Below, in pieces: positions 1 through 11,251 of a stretch of DNA of 64,000 nucleotides. The first letter of the stretch is position 1, and each line of letters begins with the position of its first letter. Source of the stretch: Mytilus galloprovincialis (lineage: Eukaryota; Mollusca; Bivalvia; Mytilida; Mytilidae); NCBI RefSeq assembly GCF_965363235.1, contig NC_134845.1, forward strand, positions 27,654,524 to 27,718,523, in the 5' to 3' direction. The position numbers and the translations under genes were made by a program. The notes under the pieces are model-generated. The model was not told the origin of the DNA. It did no database searches and saw nothing but the letters and a program-made list of their open reading frames with translations.

Positions 1-721
1 AAATAATAATTACACCACTGGATTCAGTACATTGAATAGTTTTGTCAGACATAAATATTTTTTATGATAAACATATATTTAAAAGGTTATACAATGAAAC
101 ATTCTGAGTTTTCAATGATTTTCTCGATAACACCTTATTAACAGACTTTAGCCAACCCGATTAACAGACCCACTGCCGATATAGCCGCATACTCAATATA
201 GATTAACCGACCAATCTCTCGGTTAGCCGAGTGTCGGCCGTGAAGTAGTGAAAGTGCAAGGTGATAAAATAAAACATACTTACAATCCTATAAGACTTTA
301 ACTCCACTTTAATGATGTTGTGACAAAATCAGTTTATCAGTTTGTATAGATATAATATAGTCATTTCCATGCTGAAGGAACTGTTATTATTTTGAATTGC
401 TATAAAAATGTCCAAACTAAGTTTTCATATAGTTTTTCTTTCTAAAAGTATTCTATATTCATAAGAATCAGACATTATGTGAATTAAAACATCTCATATT
501 CAGTAAAATATGTGTAAAATTGCAATATGTTTGTAGGAAGTGTCCATGGGGAGATAATAATTTTTTCTTTCAAAAAGTCTTTTTTAGTTTAGGTTTTAGG
601 TTATCTCCCCATGGAAACTTATCAAGAGCATGTTGTTATTTCACACATATTTTACTGAATATATGATGTTTTATTCAAAATGATATCTGATACTTATGAA
701 TATAGAATACTTTTAGAAAGA

Positions 722-1193
722 ACAAGAATGTGTCCATAGTACACGGATGCCCCACTCCCACTATCATTTTCTATGTTCAGTGGACCGTGAAATTGGGGTC
801 AAAACTTTAATTTGGAATTAAAATTAGAAAGATCATATCATAGGGAACATGTGTACTAAGTTTCAAGTTGATGTAACTTTAACTTCATCAAAAACTACCT
901 TGACCAAAAACTTTAACCTGAACTTTGCACTATCATTTTCTATGTTCAGTGGACCATGAAATTGGGGTCAAAACTATAATTTGGCATTAAAATGAGAAAG
1001 ATCATATCATGGGGAACATGTGTATTAAGTTTCAAGTTGATTGGACTTCAGCTTCATCAAAAACTACCTCGACCAAAAACTTTAACCGGACGGACGAACG
1101 GAGGCACAGACGGACGTACGGATGGACGAACAGAGGCACAGACCAGAAAACATAATGCCCCTCTACTATCGTAGGTGGGGCATAAAAACTATA
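722..1193 (+). repeat. SINE-like bivalve repeat, internally duplicated
   Basis: Contains AACAAGAATGTGTCCATAGT, ATTTTCTATGTTCAGTGGAC, AGATCATATCATAGGGAACA and a GGACGGACGAACGGA tail ending in CCCCTCTACTATCGTAGG, a repeat common in bivalve genomes. The block 760-925 is repeated at 928-1090. A second copy is at 63549-63790. Confidence 0.65.
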
Positions 1194-1275
1194 TGAAAGC
1201 TTTGTTTGGACATTTTTATAGCAATTCAAAATAATGACAGTTCCTTCACCATGGAAATGACTATAATATACCTAT

Positions 1276-1386
1276 ACAAACTGATAGACTCATTTTTTCA
1301 CATCATTACAGTGGAGTTAAAGTCTTATAGCCTATAAGACTTTAACTCCACTGTAATGATGTGAAAAAATGAGTCTATCGGTTTGT
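1276..1386. repeat. Near-perfect 55-bp-arm palindrome
   Basis: ACAAACTGATAGACTCATTT through GGAGTTAAAGTCTTATAG is followed at once by its inverse, centred near 1331, differing at about one position (GATAGACTC against GAGTCTATCGG). Confidence 0.8.
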
Positions 1387-1433
1387 AATATAGGATTGTA
1401 AGTATGTTTTATTTCATCACCTTGCACTTTCAC

Positions 1434-2271
1434 ATTTTGGCTGAACAATTTGTTCAATATTTTGACCAGTTGAACAATTTGGTTTAATAAAACAAATTGC
1501 AATTTGGTCAAAATTTTGAATAAGTTGCAATTGCTGAATATAGCAACACTAACAGTCAAGTCACTGTAGAAAGTATGTTATTGTTAAAGTAGCCCTACTC
1601 TGACATTTAAAAGTGCTTTACCTACTAAAACTTTCAAACAAATTTTCAGAAATGAAACTTTTGGTGAAAGAGAAATATATTTAGACCATTTTGAGCCAAA
1701 ATTTACTTGTCTATGGGTTTACATCAATAATTGAGGATTAATGATCACCATAGTAAATTAATTTAAGATTTCCAGAAAACCAGGGGTTATTTTTAGTGGT
1801 ACTTGTCTTCTAAAAGGCAGATATGTCTTAGAAGACTTTAACACTTTCACTACTGAATTTATTTTTTTCGCGGGATTCCCTGGCCGAAATTTATTTGCAC
1901 GAGCCGTTTGCCTGACCAGGATTAATTTGACATGTGCTTCAGCAAAAACGACCTCGTAGTTTTGGTCATTGAAAACTCGGCCGCCGTAGCGAGTTGTGCG
2001 GTCAAATTTTGATAAAATGTATATAAGTATCATAGGTTGAGCGTCCGTAACCTCTTCATGGAGTGAGAAGCAGTTTACCTTAATCAAAGAGCTGAAAGCT
2101 CTGAGGAAAAATGACGCCACTGCCTCTAATATTGGAATATTTTTTATGCAAGTCTTGATTTTCACATACCATAATAAGTTGAACATTGCAACATGTCTCG
2201 TAAGCATATAATTGATATTCGTATATGAGTGTGTGAAGTGAAGATGACAACTGACTGGTTTTTTTTTTTTT
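1434..2271. other. No confirmed gene; one unrecognised minus-strand open stretch
   Basis: A minus frame of 178 codons (1758-2294) starts in a poly-A-derived Lys run that belongs to the next tandem array, so its N-terminus is not real. Its C-terminal half (HEEVTDAQPMILIYILSKF, GGRVFNDQNYEVVFAEAHVK) has more balanced codon use and could be an old exon. I recognise no family. Confidence 0.25.
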
Positions 2272-2600
2272 TTTAATACAAATGAATAGATCAAGACTAC
2301 CTAAATGATCTACAGTATCCAATGACTACTGGCATGTTTTTTTTGTACAAATAAATAGGTCAAGACTACCTGAATGATCTACAGTATCCAATGACTACTG
2401 TCTGTTTTTTTTTGTACAGATAAATAGGTCAAGAATACTGGAATGATATACAATATCCAATGATTACTAGCTGTTCTTTTGCACTAATAAATAGGTCAAG
2501 ACTATTTATATGATCTACAATATCAAATGACTACTTGCTGTTCTTTTGTACATACTAAATAAAGACTACCTGAATGATCTAAAGTATTCTAATTAATGTG
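2272..2600 (+). repeat. Tandem array, about five units of 67-69 bases
   Basis: The anchor AATAGGTCAAG recurs near 2286, 2354, 2423, 2490 and (degenerate) 2557, each followed by GACTACCTGAATGATCTACA-like sequence and a T-rich run ending in TGTAC. Divergence increases rightwards. Confidence 0.8.
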
Positions 2601-2703
2601 TATTTTTTTTTCTTGCAATTACATTTTTCTAATTCAAGAATACAGACTACTAGTATCCTTTCAAATCAAATGATTATGAAGAGCCTGTTGTAATAAGCTC
2701 TTA

Positions 2704-2902
2704 TACCCCACTAGTCCTATAAACATATGACTTCGCATTCTTATTCAATTTTTAACGTTTTTATACTGATATTTTCATTTTTTTTTAATTTTTGAATGCG
2801 AAGTGTGACACATTGATAGTAAAAAAAAAATTATCAGAACAGTAAATAGAAATAGTAAATAATGCTCCTGAGGTCATATGTTATAGGACTAATTACCCAC
2901 AT
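2704..2902. repeat. Small foldback element
   Basis: TACCCCACTAGTCCTATAAA, CATATGACTTCGCATTC on the left and GAATGCGAAGTGTGAC, GGTCATATGTTATAGGACTA, ATTACCC on the right are inverted copies. Confidence 0.6.
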
Positions 2903-3417
2903 ACTTATTAAATAAGTTACTAGTGACATACACAAATGTAGTTATTTCTGTTACTTGAAGCAAATTCTATTTCTTTAGATTTACACAATATTGTTATACT
3001 TGTTTTATTTCACATTGAAGATTAGACAAAAAGGGATACTCCTTTGATTTTTTTATTTCATGTCAGTCAGGTCCCTTTATATGAAACTTGAAACCACTTC
3101 TCTGCCATATTGATATTTTATAACAACTCTGCCCATGACCCATATAATTTGATATTCATTCTTTAACCATATATTATAGTAAGCTAGTTTTTTTATTTTA
3201 CACTAATCCACAATCTTTCATGTTAAATTCTGTCTCCATTTAAGTTTATGCCATTGAACCATCATGGTATTAAACACAATCCCAAGTAATTATGCTGTTA
3301 TAGTGGGTCACAATATATTCAACTTGGGTGGCATTCCAGTTATTGAAATTTGTGTCAGATTGGAAAATGAACTAGACCTTTAGGAATTGATCTCATAATT
3401 TAATATGGAGCCATCGT
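2903..3417. other. Intergenic, nothing recognised
   Basis: AT-rich sequence with no frame, splice pattern or repeat that I could identify. Confidence 0.4.
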
Positions 3418-3815
3418 ATGCGACCCCTACCCGGTAACAAAAATAAACATGTCAAGCGGCAATATTTATCACCAGAGATTACAAGTCAAAAGAGGATGAT
3501 AAGTCTCCAAAATGCTTGCCAAACTGGAACTACAACAAGATCTCCAGACAAGGACGAACAAAACATTCACGCAAACATTAGTATTTATGTACAAAGAAGT
3601 TGAGGGGCTGATTCACGCTATTGAACCAGACGAATTCCCCTTAAAAGCATGTCCGAAGAGAACCATAACTGCCGAGAAATTCAAAGAATACCACGAAACA
3701 ATTATTATGGAAAAGCAAGTAAAGAATAACTCTTACTGTGAGTGTATTGACATTCCGCCAAGTAAAACACCGTACAATATTCAAACTCACTTTAGGGCCT
3801 TAATAATATGGTACA
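3418..3815 (+). pseudogene. Unrecognised coding-like segment, frameshifted and cut by a repeat element
   Basis: Two overlapping frames look coding. 3418 onward gives MRPLPGNKNKHVKRQYLSPE, ITSQKRMISLQ. 3512 onward gives KTFTQTLVFMYKEVEGLIHA, IEPDEFPLKACPKRTITAEK, FKEYHETIIMEKQ. They are one base out of register, as if a single frameshift near 3500 split one gene. The second frame runs into the inverted-repeat element starting at 3816, so its last about 80 codons are repeat-derived. No introns were seen in about 400 bases, so it may be a processed or retro-copy. No family recognised. Confidence 0.35.
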
Positions 3816-4202
3816 AGTCAAATCGGCACCTGGTTAAATCGACATCTAGTCAAATCGGCACCTATTTAAAGTCAATTAGGCAGCCAATAATAAATAAAAA
3901 TAATTCAACCTTTAAAAATGTGAATAAACATGATAAAATTAGGTTAATATTTCTGGCCAACCCCTTCCTTATCTACCTTTTCTTGGGTAAATACTGTAAA
4001 ATTTCTGGACAACCCATTCCTTATTTTTACTGTTTTTGCTTAAAATACTGTTAACATATATATTAAACAAATCTGACATGGGTGCCGAATTGACTATATC
4101 AAGTGCCGATTTAACCAGGTGCCAATTTGACTAGATGCCGATTTGACTATACCGGGTGCCGAATTGACCAGGTGCCGATTTAACCAAGTGCCGATTTGAC
4201 TA
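3816..4202. mobile_element. Element whose inverted ends are short minisatellites
   Basis: Left end holds GTCAAATCGGCACC twice with a diverged unit between. Right end holds at least six inverted units of 15-19 bases (GTGCCGATTTGACT, GGTGCCGATTTAACC and variants) at 4080-4202. Between them is AT-rich DNA without a gene. Confidence 0.7.
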
Positions 4203-4715
4203 GAATTCCGTAAGATAGTGATCGCGCCGATCAGGGTGAACGATCCCACCTCGCCAATAAAACCGTTGTATTAAAGCCAGCATCGATATCGACAATTTAT
4301 GCACATTTCAATGCACATGTCATACAGATACAGTCTGTTACAGACTCTACTGTTGTAACTTTGTAAACAAAGATTGAGTCGGATGTCCGGTACTTCGATC
4401 TGTCTTATAACCAATAGAAAGTGTACCAACACGGACACATTATATTTTCTTATAAAAAAAGGCAGTGGTTTGTAAAAAGAAAAGACTATCAAGTTTTCCC
4501 CGATTAATTATAGATTTTTAATGTTTTAACAATGTTTTAGTTTTATTTCACATAATCAATAAAGTTATAAAAATAGATTTATGAGTATCTTAACAACATT
4601 GGTTGTACACTTCGATCTTTTTGGTAATAAGAAGGACCAGAGGTATGCAAACTGGTTCCCGGTTGATTACTACACAGAAATCATGATAAAGCAAATTCCA
4701 GTTTAAATGTAAAAT

Positions 4716-4804
4716 AGTAAATACGAAACCAAGAGCGGTAGACGGAGAAATGTAATGGAAAGTAAATACGAACCAAGCGCGGTAGGCAGAGAAATGTAAT
4801 GGAA
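4716..4804 (+). repeat. Two-copy 44-45 base tandem repeat
   Basis: AGTAAATACGAA(A)CCAAG, GCGGTAG, GAGAAATGTAATGGAA occurs at 4716-4760 and again at 4761-4804 with four differences. Confidence 0.8.
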
Positions 4805-4912
4805 GTTCAGTTCACTAGTATAGAAACATGCCGCTGAAAGCGTCATTTTTCAAAAACGCGTGTCGAAAACGTAGATTGATTGAGTCGGAAGATAATTTTT
4901 ATCATTGCCTAC

Positions 4913-5085
4913 CGTATATCACTTTCACTTCCATTCGGCAACATTTCTTCACCACACGTGTGTTTCAAAATTCTATTTCTATGAGCTACTGAATTATTTT
5001 CTTTCAAAACCCGTTTCCGTTTTCGTTTTCTTGGCACAAATACTTGTAAATCGAGACTGTCGTTCACGTAGATTTTGGCCGCCAT
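4913..5085 (-). CDS. Probable first coding exon of an unrecognised basic nuclear protein
   Basis: Minus-strand ATG at 5085 in a good initiation context (AACAAATGGCGG) opens 57 codons that end exactly at a consensus donor (ACG|GTAGGC, exon end 4913, phase 2). The peptide starts MAAKIYVNDSL and carries a strongly basic run, PRKRKRKR, around residues 18-25, which looks like a nuclear localisation signal. GC content and codon use are better than in the surrounding DNA. The next exons should lie at lower coordinates, but I could not identify any; the 4.3-4.5 and 1.8-2.3 kb minus-strand frames are not convincing. The opposite frame (4905-5129, plus) is treated as its shadow. I do not recognise the family. 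Confidence 0.45.
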
Positions 5086-5535
5086 TTGTTTACGGTTTCG
5101 ATAGAAGAAAGATAACTCGGGCTCCATAACGGACAATAACTCTTCCAGACGAGTTGTACAATACCCCCAGCGTTGATGTGCGATTACTGAACTATTAATT
5201 AAAAAATAATTTTTAACTGCAATAATAATCGATGGAACTTCTTTACTTTATGACTTAACCCCAGTAATGCCTTAATTCTTCCACATGTGAATGAGATAAA
5301 GCTTTCCAATAAATAAAAGTAAATGAACCCAAAAAGTGATTTTTTTTTTTTAAAGTTCTAAATCCATGAAATTTCCAATAAATTTGATTTGAGTCATGGG
5401 GGTTGTATAATATAAAAAAATATTTAAGCATAAATGAATGTACTACAAATAAGAAAATATTCAACTGTATCTCAAGACAAAGAGCCTAGTGAATTATTTT
5501 TTTTAAATTGTTGAAATTAAAATCTGAACTATGTA

Positions 5536-8179
5536 CAGTACGCCCAGAGAGTTTGTAATCCCAAACTCCATACACCGAGTTTTTTCCTGGTGTGACACCA
5601 GGAAACTCCGACATCACTCCCTAAATTCTCGGAGAAATTTGGGAGTATTCCCTCCGACTTCCGCGTAAATCCGTTACCTTTTGTTTATTGTATTAGCGAC
5701 ATCTCTTCCAATCTGGAGTGACGCGGTGTCACACCAGGTAATTAATTGCCCTAATCCTTCTGATCTATGCCGGCACGCGACAGTCAAGGTATGCGAGATT
5801 TCTAATGTAATTAAACAATTGTATTTCCTGTCTATTGATTATCAGTTTATATCTGATTGCTTGAAACAAATGAAAGATTAAAATAAAAATCAAAACGTTG
5901 TTGTTAATTCTTTTAATTACTCTGTACATCTAAATCAATTTTTAAAAACAACTATATTTGATTTTGACTTCCGTTTTTTATCAGTAAATAAATATTTAAT
6001 TTACTAAAAGAGATATAATTGTGTAACAATAAACTGAGACTAACGCTGAATAAATTAGGGTAGTTTAAAGAAAAGTGACACGTCTCGAAGTTTTTTTATA
6101 CAAGTAAAAAAGAAAATATTACACTATCTGTTATGCTAATAAGTCTACGCCATTTCCATTTTACGATTACAAAATAAAAGTTTTAAAAAGCAAAAGGTTG
6201 TTGTTATTAAATGCTTCCAACTGCATTAAAGTTTTATAAAAAAAAATTCTATACTTGATTATGACCTCGGGTTTTTTTTATCGGTAATTTATATAACTTA
6301 CGAAAAGAGACATACTTGCGTGAAAATAAACGGAAATTAACGCTGAAGGTATAAAATGTGAGAAAGAAAGAAAATTACGTGTCTTAAAACTTGTATATGC
6401 AAGAAAAAAAGAAAATACTTTTCACCATTCCTTATGCTTAATAAGTCTACGGCATTTTCTCTTCACGATTTGTTAGCATTACTTTAGGATAAATAATACA
6501 TTTCGGCTACAACAGGAATACTTCTATAGCTGCATCAACTCGTCGTTGCATAATATTCATTTACGCACAATGAATGTAAACTTTTGTGTTGTATTTAGAA
6601 CAGTGATCTTTAAATATTTTTAAAGCAATTAATTGCCGTGGGAAGACGATACGCATCTCAGTGATCAACAGTGCGTAGTTGAACTTGAACTTGACTTTGC
6701 TCACATTATTGAATGCTAAAAATAGTGACATCAATTTTGTTCACGAGATTTTTATTTGGCGGGAAATAGTATCATGTAACAGTAAACTCAGGTGACCTTT
6801 CTGGATAACCGTGGGAAAATTCATTCAAGTTAAACTTGCTTTCTAATGATTGACATAAATTTGTGTGCGTTAAGATTGAGGCTCTAGAAGGTACTTTTAC
6901 AATTGATTAACCGGATTCTAAATTGTATTCCTTTTCTGAATTAACCAACATCAGCCGTTTATTTTTACGTTTCTCAATCAACAGAGGACATAAAACCGGA
7001 CATTATTTATACGTCCATAGTCAACACTATATATTAATGGTAGATGAAAACAGGATGCATGTCGTTCAGTTCCTGATGGGCGTTGGTAGAGATCCTCTGT
7101 GAAATTTTGCCGATCGTAAAAATCCGATCCACATTTTTTTTTTACATATTTCTTTCTTGTAGAACACGATATAATTTCATTTAAATATTCTATTTTATAA
7201 TTGTTGAATACTTCTTTTTATATTTCGCCGAGGACTTTTAACGAGCTGTAAAATACGGATTGCGCCAATCCAATTTTATTTTAAATAATTAAAGATCAAT
7301 AACAGATCATAACGGATAAACAAAAATTTTCTCCATATAATTAAATGTTTAAAGGTTGTGATTATTGTGTTGTGTCTGGGCGGCGAATGTATCTCAGTAT
7401 TTATGAATATAGGGCTGCCACATTGCATACAAAACTATTTGTCACTTTACAGTTTCTTTTTTAAATTCAAATATTTCAAGTCGGTAATCTACCGAGGTAG
7501 TGAAACATAATATTTTACATTTCAAAATAAATTGAAAGTAACAGAGTTCACGTGCTGATCCGATAATTAACTCTTGGGTTTAATTTAGATTGGACATATT
7601 ACCGTAAAAAACATCATTTTGTTTTAAGCCAGTTGATATTAATTATATAATATTGAACTATTAATGAACCGAATATTGCTCACTGAGTAGGTCATAAAAG
7701 GTTCTAATTGTGGTAAAATCATCTTTGTTGAAAAAACAAAATTATGACCTGATCGGACTATAATGAAAATACAAAATAATTGTTTTAATCGTATTTTTAT
7801 ACGTTTGTACGTTGTATGTCATATGACAATGACATGGGCATATACATACCAGAATAATTATCTTATTTTAAATAAAAATGTCACACTTTTATCTGACAAT
7901 GAAAGGACATTTTAATAAATAACGTATTTTAAAGCACTCAGGTGCAATCAAGATCGATTAAATGTACAAAGGTAATAAATCAGGCTAATCCGATGATGTT
8001 GTCACGCGTCATTAATTTTCAGTACATCCGATGGGCAATAAACCAATAAACAGCCACGCGGTGTTGGGAGAGAATCTTTGGAGGAAATTGGGAGTATAAT
8101 CCGTGATTCGCGGTGTCTCACCGCTACACTCGGAAATCGGTGATTAGAGTTCGCGATTACATACTCTCTGGGCGTACTG
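5536..8179. mobile_element. 2.6 kb TA-flanked inverted-repeat transposon without transposase
   Basis: Both ends read CAGTACGCCCAGAGAG (inverted) and are flanked by TA (5534-5535 and 8180-8181), as in Tc1/mariner-type insertions. Diverged inverted similarity continues for about 100 bases (GTAATC, TCACCGA, GGGAGTAT blocks). Internal palindromes such as CCTGGTGTGACACCAGG (5587-5603) are present. The 2644-base interior has no long frame, so it is non-autonomous or long dead. It contains a diverged tandem duplication (5890-6480). Confidence 0.75.
5890..6480 (+). repeat. Two diverged tandem units of about 300 bases inside the TA-flanked element
   Basis: CAAAACGTTGTTGTTA (5891) recurs as CAAAAGGTTGTTGTTA (6191), followed in both by TTGATTTTGACTTCCG/TTGATTATGACCTCGG, AGAGACATA-like, TTAACGCTGAA and AATAAGTCTACGCCATTT/AATAAGTCTACGGCATTT in the same order. 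Confidence 0.65.
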
Positions 8180-8212
8180 TAGTCAAAATTTAGGATGTAT
8201 AAGATAACATAA

Positions 8213-8608
8213 AATAGACCACTTTCGAGTTCATCCGTCACCGGCAAAAACTCGTCAATTATACACGCCTTTATGACGTCATTTACCAGATAGAGGGGCT
8301 CGCCTGTATCCCTGCACTATTTACGTTCATCAAGCGTCTTAGTGATCGTCTTTGTGCAGGATAAACTAGAAATAATGGTTGCTCTGTAGGTACTTACTGA
8401 CATTTCCCTAATGACAGCAGTGTTGATTGTCAATTTTGAGAATTCAATTTGCCGAATAATTCGTACAATATAGAATTATAGTTTTCCAACCACTCGCTCA
8501 ACATTGGAAGGAAGTGACGACGCCCCCAAACGCACAAATGACGATGATAAAGGCGCGTATAATTGACGAGTTTTTTCCGGTGACGGATGAACTCGAAAGT
8601 GGTCTATT
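8213..8608. mobile_element. Foldback/MITE-like element with about 70-bp terminal inverted repeats
   Basis: Left end AATAGACCACTTTCGAGTTC and on through CATCCGTCACCGG, AAACTCGTCAATTATAC and CGCCTTTAT is mirrored at 8608-8540 with few changes. The interior of about 250 bases is non-coding. No target duplication was evident. It lies only 33 bases from the TA-flanked element. A degraded relative is at 23990-24107. Confidence 0.75.
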
Positions 8609-11251
8609 GACAAATACATCAACTGTTGTTTGTTAAAGCAGCACAAATAAATACCAAAAGCTGCCAATTAATATTTTATAAATTTATTTTCATCATAGTT
8701 AAATTTATTAATCACATGCAGTAGGGGTATTAAAAGAAGATAATATATGCAGACAACTACTGAGTACTGTTTTATTTAAACTCATGATATGTACACACAG
8801 ATTCAAGTCATTGAAAACTAGTGCCAAAAAGGGATTAAAATACATCATGTACATGTTTTACTGCAAAATGCAGTTTTAAAATTCATTGATGGAAAGCTAC
8901 ATCAGGGAGCTGATATAGTTTGTAATAACATTTGAAAGCCATGAAATTTGTTTTAGTTTATAATGCTGCATACTCGTTGAATAGGAGGATTCATATCATA
9001 AATTTTGATTTTGAAACTGAGTGAGGACAATAGAACTTATTTTTTTATTTTCTGTTTATATTGTTGGGTTATTTAATTGAATGATTTGTCAAAAAGTGAA
9101 TAAAAATTACTTGAGTAATTAATTAATCTATTACATCCAGAAGCAAGTGTTACTTACATATAAGCCTATATATTAATGTGGTATGAAGATACCTGCTTAT
9201 GTGTACTAGTCCCATAAACAGTGTAAATTTAAGAAGCTGACTTACAAGGTAACAGCTACAAGACCCTAATGTGGTCCCATTATCCCATTTCCAATTTGAT
9301 CAGTTTTTTCTCTTACTCGTTACTACTACATGTATATGACTTGGCATCTGAGAGAAGATGCAATTTATATACTATTTGAAGTCCCTTTTTGAACACAAAA
9401 AAGATGTTTCCTAGTGTTAAAAATGGTTGCTTATATTGGCATTACAAATTGTAATAAACTTTAGGCATTGCCGCACTGGTCATTCATCTTTTGTGTTTGT
9501 GTGCAACATGAGGGGGGAGTTCTTCCTCATAATTTCCAAAACAAAAAAATAAACCCATATTAATTGTTTTCAGAAACATACAGGAACAGTATTATTTTAC
9601 AATAATAAATGATGCCATCTCAAGATTAATCAGAAGCAGCAGACAACACCTTATGTTATTTCACTTTTGGGAAAAAATCACTTCCCTTCAGCAGAGACAA
9701 ATTATTTTTTAATTTTTTTTCCCTTTCCAATTCTGAAAAAAATAATTTTCCCTTCCCTTCTAAAACAAATATATTTTTTTTCACTTCCCTTCTTTGACAA
9801 TGTTTTTCTTTTTTTTAAATGAGAAAGAAAACAATTTGGACATAAAAATAATCATCTTGGCATCTTTCAGGTTTTTTTTACTCTCTGTCAACATTGTTTT
9901 TCAAAACAACTTTTAAAATTTTGTATGCTGAACAAGACTTTTAAAAACCTCTGTCACAAGGCAAGATACACCATGGAAACTAATTTACACTCGATTAAAA
10001 TACGAATAAGATTGCAGAATATTGTCTCATCTTTCGAAACCACTTTTATGTAAAATAATAAAGCTATGAGATGTAACAACACGTGTGTTTATGAACCGCA
10101 CTATTTATAGACTCAGCTGTCAATTTTGTCAATATCCGGTTCTATTTTTAATGAAAGTTGACTTTCGTTTTGTCGACCTACATACTGCAGTACAGCCTTT
10201 CAATGAAAAGAAATAAAATCCGTAGCACTACAGACTCATGAGAGTGTCTAAAACGATGAAAAAAGACTCCGACTCAATTGGTAATGAAAGGTTGACTGTC
10301 AAGACAATCAAAGTCTCGATTTCAGGTTTTTTTTACAAATATCCTTCTCACAACTCCAAAATATACGGACAATCACTACTTTTGTACAAGTTAAACGACT
10401 TTCATGACCGCAGGTTAAGTTTTCTAAATGTTTCAACTCGAAATGAAACTCCTGACCACGATTGTTTATGATTCCGCCATTTTGTTTTTCACGAGGTTTT
10501 TTCTCTCAACAATCTTTGAAAAAAACATATTTTAACAGTGTTTTTACGCCCGATACTAAAATATCGAATGCATTTGGTGTTTATCATAACATCCATGGAG
10601 CAACGGGGCCAAGAAACATGTTTAAACATTATTTTTACTGTTTGCACTGTGACCGTCTAAAAATAGAAATCTATGTATCCTTAAGGATACATTCGGCATC
10701 TACACCGGTGTGCCAAAAGGATACATTCGGCATGCGCGTGGGTGTGCCAAAAGGATACATTCGGCATGAAAGGGTTAAACATGGCTTGAAAATTGGCATG
10801 TAGAAAGATGACACTTGTACAATTCAGGATAATACTGGTTACTATATATGATGTAAAACTGAAGGTAAAATAATAAGAAAGCTATGAAAATTGCAAAATT
10901 TTGTTGAACAGATAGGTATTTTGAATTAGTGGTCTGACACCTCCAAAGGGGTAAAGACTAAAAGCAATCAAAAAGCATGTATTATGATCAATTTGTGTTG
11001 CTGGGGTACTGCCTGATAATTACTCATTTTAAAACAGTATCCAAATAAAACAAAGAAAGTGAGTATTTATCATGTTGTTTTATGATGGTAATTGAAGAAT
11101 AATTGTAAAACATTTTCTGAATGAAATTGAAAACAATATCTAAATATAATATGCTAAATTCACCATTTCACAATTTAAAGGACTATGGGTAATTTTATGG
11201 TTCATACCCCAAATTGAAATACAATCAATAATAATTCTAATCCTGACTTAC
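8609..11251. other. Flank 3' of the transporter, no last exon found
   Basis: Should contain the transporter's last exon or 3' UTR, but no stretch here translates to the expected TM11 after an AG. Noted contents: polypyrimidine TCACTTCCCTT repeats (9660-9800), a 77-codon plus frame at 10238 with no recognisable homology and a 34-base tandem repeat at 10685-10771. Confidence 0.4.
10685..10771 (+). repeat. 34-base tandem repeat, about 2.5 units
   Basis: GGATACATTCGGCAT begins at 10685, 10719 and 10753; the units end in GGTGTGCCAAAA. They are GC-richer than the surroundings. Confidence 0.8.

Larger units (their letters stand above)
248..1433. repeat. Nested foldback element
   Basis: Outer arms 248-420 and 1199-1433 are inverted copies (GTGAAAGTGCAAGGTGAT..., ATTTTGAATTGCTATAAAAA). 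Inside lies a second foldback 438-721 whose arms share TTTCTAAAAGTATTCTATAT and TCCATGGGGAGATAA inverted. A SINE-like unit fills 722-1193. The right outer arm carries an extra palindrome (1276-1386). Confidence 0.75.

Noticed and set aside
1758..2294. 178-codon minus frame as a gene
   Set aside because: The start lies in a T-run of a tandem array and no family or splice pattern supports it; kept only as a note.
10238..10803. Plus-strand frames of 77 and 113 codons
   Set aside because: Low-complexity A/T codons, and the second runs through a 34-base tandem repeat.
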